Assembly: GCA_017380955.1 (NCBI GenBank)
Contig: JAFOCZ010000163.1
Location: 1 to 9,177, forward strand
Source of the DNA: Alistipes sp.
GTDB taxonomy: Bacteria > Bacteroidota > Bacteroidia > Bacteroidales > Rikenellaceae
Length of the DNA: 9,177 bases
Reading direction: 5' to 3'
This document shows, piece by piece, positions 5,381 through 9,177 of the stretch. The notes beneath the pieces were generated by a model. It ran no database searches. It had not been told where the DNA came from and saw only the letters and a list, made by a program, of their open reading frames with translations. Made by a program: the position numbers and the translations under genes. Every line of letters begins with the position of its first letter. The first letter of the stretch is position 1.

Positions 5381-8362
5381 CTACTTTGGCAATGCCGCAA
5401 TACGCTGCTTAGCCTCCTCGACAATACCGTCATCCTTTGGCGAGTAGCCATCCACGATGCTCTGGTATGTGGCACGAGCCTGGAACGTATTGTTCATCTT
5501 GACCATAACATCGCCAAGCACGAGGTATATCTTCGCCTGCCAATACATCGAGCCACACTCCGTGAGAGAGTACACACGCTCCTCGGCACGCGCATAGTTA
5601 CCCGTGAGGTAGTCATTCTCAACCAAGCGGTAGTATGCCGCAGCGCCCTCCGTAGTGCGCACCTCCTTAGCCAAAGCATTATAAATCTCAAGAGCCTCGC
5701 TACGCAAGCCCTCCTCGCGCAATACATCGGCCTTGGCAAGGCGCGACACCCTCTGAGCCCACGACGATGCGTCGCTCATAGTGGCAACATCATCGGCCAT
5801 AAGTTTTATGGCAGCACCATCGCCATACTTCAGTGTGGCATCTACATAACCCTCCGACACCACCTCGCGGCGCTTAGTATCGTGAGCAACACCGTAGAGT
5901 TTGCGGTATGCCTTTGCCGACTCCTCGTACTGCGCCATATCGTAACTCATACGCGAGTATACATCCAGCACACGCTCGGTGTAGTGGGTGTTACCCTGCT
6001 CGAGAAGTGTGCGCATAGTGCTGAGTGCCGCATCGTTATCCTCCAATGCCACATAGCAGTCGCTGAGGTAGAAGAGTGCCTCGGTGCGGTTGTATCCCTG
6101 CTGGAAACTATCGAGGTAGTTGGCAAGTTTCTCACGCGCGGTGTTCATATCGCCATTGAGATAGATATTCTTTGCCGCTGCGAAACTCAACGAGTCACGC
6201 GCCGCTGCCGACATATCGCTCTGCAAGCCACGACGCTCGGCATAGGCGAAATATTCGTCTACCCTACCCTCCGAGACATAAATCTCGCGGATGCCACGTA
6301 TAGCCTCCATAGCCGCTGCGGACTGTGGGTCGTAGTCGACAACCTTCTCGTAGCAACGACGAGCATCGCCCTTGCGGTTAAGGTTGTAGTATGCCAGCGC
6401 CAAATCCGACAACGCGGGAACGTAGTATGGCGAGAGGGTGTCGGCATCCACAAACTCCTGAAGTGTCATAGCGCCATCCTTATATCGCTGCTCGGCGATA
6501 TAAGTCTTACCCAACTCATACCACGCATCGTCGATATAGTCACCCTCGGCATCGGCAAGTATCGCCTTTAGCCTGTCAATCTTCGCCTTTGGCTTGTTGT
6601 CGATACCCTCCACGCGTGCCAACTGATACTTAGCATAGTGGCGCTCGTCAGCAGGGGCTTTGGCAACAACGTTATATATCTTACGGGCATTGGCAAACTC
6701 ACGCACTGCGTAGTATGCATCACCCAAGCGGTTGTGGGCATCGTAGAGGTAGTTGTCGCGCATAGTGTAGTCGCGGACAAAGGTCTGGAATGCGGTCTGC
6801 GCCTCCTCCATCTTACCCAATGTGAGGTAGGCATAACCCAGACTATAGTGGGCATAGTGATACTCCATCTCGCTCTTTGGCGCACGACGGATATAATCCT
6901 CGTAACACTGCTCAGCAAGGGCATAGTCACCTCGCTTATACGCCACCTCACCCTGCCAGTAGAGTGTCAGGGCGTTGTACTTTGGCACAAGACCGATGCT
7001 CTGCGACTCCTTGAGCAGCACCTCGGCATCATCCCACTTACCATCGCCAATAGCCTCCACAGCACGCAACACCGCAACCCTCTGCAATACAGCACGAAGG
7101 TCGCTGTCGGGATTTGGGAGTGAGCGTATTGCATCGTATGCTGCAACATAATCCTTAGAGTTGTAGAACGCCGCGATAAGGAGTTTCTTAACCTCCGAGG
7201 CGTGTGGCGACTGAGGATATCGCACAAGGAAATCCTGCAACACATTGACAGCCTCATTGAAGCGACCACCACCAAGTTCGTACATCAGACGACCATAGTT
7301 CAACAGTGCATCACGCGCGATATCGGCATCGAAACCCTCCACAGATGCCATAGCAAAGGCATCGGCAGCGCTACGCTTAACGCCACAACGCAGGTAGCAG
7401 TCACCAAGGTGGTACGACGCATTCTGTGTCAAGGCATCCATCGCTCCGCACACCTTCACAAGAGGCTTTATAGCCTCGCCATAGCGCGCCATACGATAGA
7501 GCGAGTAGCCCTGGATGTAATACTCCTGGCGCGACATATCCTCGGCAGGATATTTCGAGATATAACGAATGGCATTGGCATAGTCACCCTTGATGAAGTA
7601 ACTCTCGGCGATGATACGCACAAGGTCGTTGTAGGTATTCTGCGATGTCTGAGAGATAAGGCGCTCACCCTCGGCGATGACATAGTCGTAGTTACCCTTG
7701 CGGTACTCCAACTGCAAGAGGTAGAATGGCACTAACTCATCGTAGGGCTGATATTTAGCAAGAGCCTTGAAGTTACGCTCGGCGTCTGCGTTGCGATTCT
7801 CGGCGTAGGTGATATAGGATGTGTAGTAGAGAGCGTGAGGATAGTATTCCGACACGGTAGGAATCTTCTGCATATGAAGGTTTGCCTTAGTGTAGTCGCC
7901 ATTCACAAAGCAGATGTAACCCATACGGATGTCGTAGCGCTCGCGCTCCTGAGCATCCAACGCCTTGTAATCTACCGCCTCGAACAACTCCTTTGCCTGC
8001 GACATATTGCCATTATCACACTCATAGCACGCCAACATAAAGGACATCTTATTGTGATAGAGGCTCTGTGGATAACGCTCGAGGTAGTCGTGCATTTGTG
8101 CCACAACATCGCCACTGTCGAGTTCCACGGCGCAAAGGGTTTTGTAATACTCCACCCACTCCACATCACGACGGTCGTGGATAGGGTCAAGCACCTTCTG
8201 ATACTCCTGAAGGGCTACGTGTGCATCACCCCAGCGGTGACGCTCAAGCATACTATCTATGTGGTCGGTATGCTTCGTTTTATCGGGTATTTGTGCCATT
8301 ATGCCGCTCGACAACGACGCAGCAAGCATAAGCACTGCTAATGAAAAAACTCTTCTTCGCAT
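5381..8362 (-). CDS. Large secreted tetratricopeptide-repeat (TPR) protein
   Basis: This 993-residue protein is a helical-repeat scaffold with no enzymatic domain. Residues 1-23 are a signal peptide (MRRRVFSLAVLMLAASLSSG then IMA, cleaved before Gln24); there is no lipobox cysteine and no further membrane segment, so a soluble periplasmic or outer-membrane-bound protein is expected. TPR-like repeats fill the rest. Clear ones are near 314-344, 463-496, 501-535, 538-570, 611-645, 647-680, 760-790, 796-826 and 938-974, each with the L/Y-G-Y-A pattern (for example YSLGYAYLTLGKMEEAQTAF, 506-525). More degenerate repeats fill 100-310. An in-frame TTG at 8386 would add eight residues but lies inside the promoter -7 box, so ATG 8362 is used. 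It is first in a unit with the barrel and Yip1-type genes. I infer a scaffold for an envelope complex; partners are unknown. Confidence 0.92.
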   Translation of the reverse strand: MRRRVFSLAVLMLAASLSSGIMAQIPDKTKHTDHIDSMLERHRWGDAHVALQEYQKVLDPIHDRRDVEWVEYYKTLCAVELDSGDVVAQMHDYLERYPQSLYHNKMSFMLACYECDNGNMSQAKELFEAVDYKALDAQERERYDIRMGYICFVNGDYTKANLHMQKIPTVSEYYPHALYYTSYITYAENRNADAERNFKALAKYQPYDELVPFYLLQLEYRKGNYDYVIAEGERLISQTSQNTYNDLVRIIAESYFIKGDYANAIRYISKYPAEDMSRQEYYIQGYSLYRMARYGEAIKPLVKVCGAMDALTQNASYHLGDCYLRCGVKRSAADAFAMASVEGFDADIARDALLNYGRLMYELGGGRFNEAVNVLQDFLVRYPQSPHASEVKKLLIAAFYNSKDYVAAYDAIRSLPNPDSDLRAVLQRVAVLRAVEAIGDGKWDDAEVLLKESQSIGLVPKYNALTLYWQGEVAYKRGDYALAEQCYEDYIRRAPKSEMEYHYAHYSLGYAYLTLGKMEEAQTAFQTFVRDYTMRDNYLYDAHNRLGDAYYAVREFANARKIYNVVAKAPADERHYAKYQLARVEGIDNKPKAKIDRLKAILADAEGDYIDDAWYELGKTYIAEQRYKDGAMTLQEFVDADTLSPYYVPALSDLALAYYNLNRKGDARRCYEKVVDYDPQSAAAMEAIRGIREIYVSEGRVDEYFAYAERRGLQSDMSAAARDSLSFAAAKNIYLNGDMNTAREKLANYLDSFQQGYNRTEALFYLSDCYVALEDNDAALSTMRTLLEQGNTHYTERVLDVYSRMSYDMAQYEESAKAYRKLYGVAHDTKRREVVSEGYVDATLKYGDGAAIKLMADDVATMSDASSWAQRVSRLAKADVLREEGLRSEALEIYNALAKEVRTTEGAAAYYRLVENDYLTGNYARAEERVYSLTECGSMYWQAKIYLVLGDVMVKMNNTFQARATYQSIVDGYSPKDDGIVEEAKQRIAALPK

Positions 8363-8383
8363 ATTATATAGGTATATATACCG

Positions 8384-8391
8384 CAAATATA
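8384..8391 (-). promoter_or_regulatory. Promoter -7 element for the TPR-barrel-Yip1 unit (TATATTTG)
   Basis: The minus strand reads TATATTTG, an exact TAnnTTTG match, ending 21 bases before the ATG at 8362. The leader would be about 14-17 nt, similar to that of mltG. A convincing TTTG -33 box is not found 19-20 bases upstream, so strength is uncertain. It is the only consensus-quality -7 element seen between the efflux gene and the three-gene unit, and its position rules against translation starting at the upstream TTG. Confidence 0.6.
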
Positions 8392-8453
8392 CGAAACTTT
8401 TTGGAAAATATTGTGTCTGACGCTTGCGATTTTATCGAACGCGGAGTATTTCG

Positions 8454-9177
8454 CTACTTCGCCACAATATAACGATATGCCGATATCGCCACCGCATAGT
8501 CATATTGCGCTGCGATGGCGTTGCTATATATCTGCAACCAACTCAACTGCGCCTGCATAACATCGAGCATCGTGGCAAGACCCTCGCCATAGGAGTAGGT
8601 GCTAATCTCGAGATTCTCGGTGGCGATGGCGAGGTTACGGCGTATGGCCTCCACACGCTCCTGCGTAGCCAAAAGATTTGTCCAGCCGTTGCTCTCGTTA
8701 AGGCGTATCTCATCCGCCAAATCCTCCACCGCAACCTCCGCACTGCGTAACTTACTTTGTGCAGAGCGCACCGCCTCACGTCGCTCGCCAAAATGGAAGA
8801 TAGGGGTGCTCATAGTGACCACTGCACCACCATCAAGGCGAGTTCCAGCACCTTTGACATATGGCAAATTTGGCTGCCAGCCTCCGTAGATATTAAGCCC
8901 AACACTCGGCAGATAGTCGGCACGGCGCACCCTGATATCCCAGCGTGCCACCTCACGACGTGCAACATTCGTTACATACATCGGATGCGATGCTATAACC
9001 TCATCAACATCCTCACGCCGAGGCATATACATCGTATCAAGAATACTCTCCGTAAGGCTCACCTCTCGCGTAGGCTCAGCACCACAAAGGCTATTGAAGC
9101 GGTGTAGTGCCTGCTGTCGTTGCTGCTGAGCGAGCGATAGTTGATACTCGGCATCGCTGAGGCGTGACTCCACCTGC
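8454..9177 (-). CDS. TolC-family outer-membrane efflux protein (C-terminal 241 residues; cut by window edge)
   Basis: The frame is open to the right edge, so the N-terminus and true start lie outside; the GTG at 9173 is an internal Val inside a coiled helix (QVESRLSDAEYQLSLAQQQR), not a start. TolC-family proteins form trimeric channels that carry substrates from an inner-membrane pump across the outer membrane. The visible part follows the second half of the fold. First comes a long helix (about 1-31) ending in the typical LCG (29-31), then a linker and helix (52-82). The strand-forming YLPSVGLNIYGGW and VTMSTPIFHFGERREAV (about 87-99 and 119-135) follow, then a long coiled-coil helix pair with YSYGEGLATMLDVMQAQLSW (193-212), and a short C-terminal helix ending VAK. 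About half the usual 430-480 residues is present. The neighbouring pump and adaptor genes, if any, are outside the window. Confidence 0.93.
   Translation of the reverse strand, partial: QVESRLSDAEYQLSLAQQQRQQALHRFNSLCGAEPTREVSLTESILDTMYMPRREDVDEVIASHPMYVTNVARREVARWDIRVRRADYLPSVGLNIYGGWQPNLPYVKGAGTRLDGGAVVTMSTPIFHFGERREAVRSAQSKLRSAEVAVEDLADEIRLNESNGWTNLLATQERVEAIRRNLAIATENLEISTYSYGEGLATMLDVMQAQLSWLQIYSNAIAAQYDYAVAISAYRYIVAK

Noticed and set aside
5882..6571. Open frame of 229 codons on the plus strand inside the TPR gene
   Set aside because: It is a mirror of a long repeat-rich gene; no promoter or recognisable motif; similar mirror frames occur all along this gene (for example 6638-7123, 7202-7735, 7835-8341).
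8421..8443. Imperfect inverted repeat between the efflux gene and the TPR promoter (CGAT/ATCG core with loop TTT, outer CGC/GCG)
   Set aside because: It could end the efflux transcript, but the stem has two mismatches within eight positions and no T-run follows directly on the minus strand, so it is not called as a terminator.
9171..9173. GTG as a possible start of the efflux protein
   Set aside because: The frame stays open upstream, and the residues around it belong to the middle of a TolC coiled-coil helix; the gene simply runs off the window.
1..9177. CRISPR arrays, insertion sequences, phage genes, tRNA genes or attachment sites
   Set aside because: No repeat array, transposase, terminal inverted repeats or cloverleaf was found on reading both strands; the window is compact core-type chromosome.

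Overview
The window looks like chromosomal DNA of a member of Bacteroidota, most likely order Bacteroidales; the genus cannot be fixed from sequence alone. The evidence is threefold. There are promoters of the Bacteroidota type (TTTG, 19 nt, TAnnTTTG). Shine-Dalgarno sequences are absent before the genes. The families DUF4293 and DUF4199, and signal peptides cleaved Ala|Gln, are characteristic of this phylum. Every protein gene lies on the minus strand; the only plus-strand gene is a small RNA. Coding density is very high, and no stretch above about 110 bases lacks a gene.

Reading in the direction of transcription (right to left): 8454-9177 is the C-terminal part of a TolC-type outer-membrane efflux protein that enters from beyond the right edge. 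A spacer with a promoter follows, then a tight three-gene unit (8362 to 3065). It encodes a 993-residue secreted tetratricopeptide-repeat protein, a roughly 557-residue outer-membrane beta-barrel related to the barrel of TonB-dependent receptors but apparently without a plug, and a five-helix inner-membrane protein of Yip1 type. The tight spacing suggests one envelope-spanning module; its function is not known to me and is the best candidate here for an undescribed system.

Between this unit and the next lies the signal recognition particle RNA gene (ffs, 2957-3053, plus strand), with a complete promoter, the diagnostic GGAA tetraloop domain and a T-run terminator. It converges on the Yip1 gene (4 bp between the T-run and the stop codon) and diverges from mltG, whose promoter overlaps its own.

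The second minus-strand unit (2906 to 1) holds mltG (endolytic murein transglycosylase), a DUF4199 membrane protein, a two-TM family 2 glycosyltransferase of the polyprenyl-phosphate type, and the start of a DUF4293 membrane protein cut by the left edge. The spacers of 14, 12 and 18 bp suggest co-transcription. The theme is cell-envelope biogenesis: peptidoglycan strand termination, lipid-linked sugar synthesis, and two uncharacterised membrane proteins.
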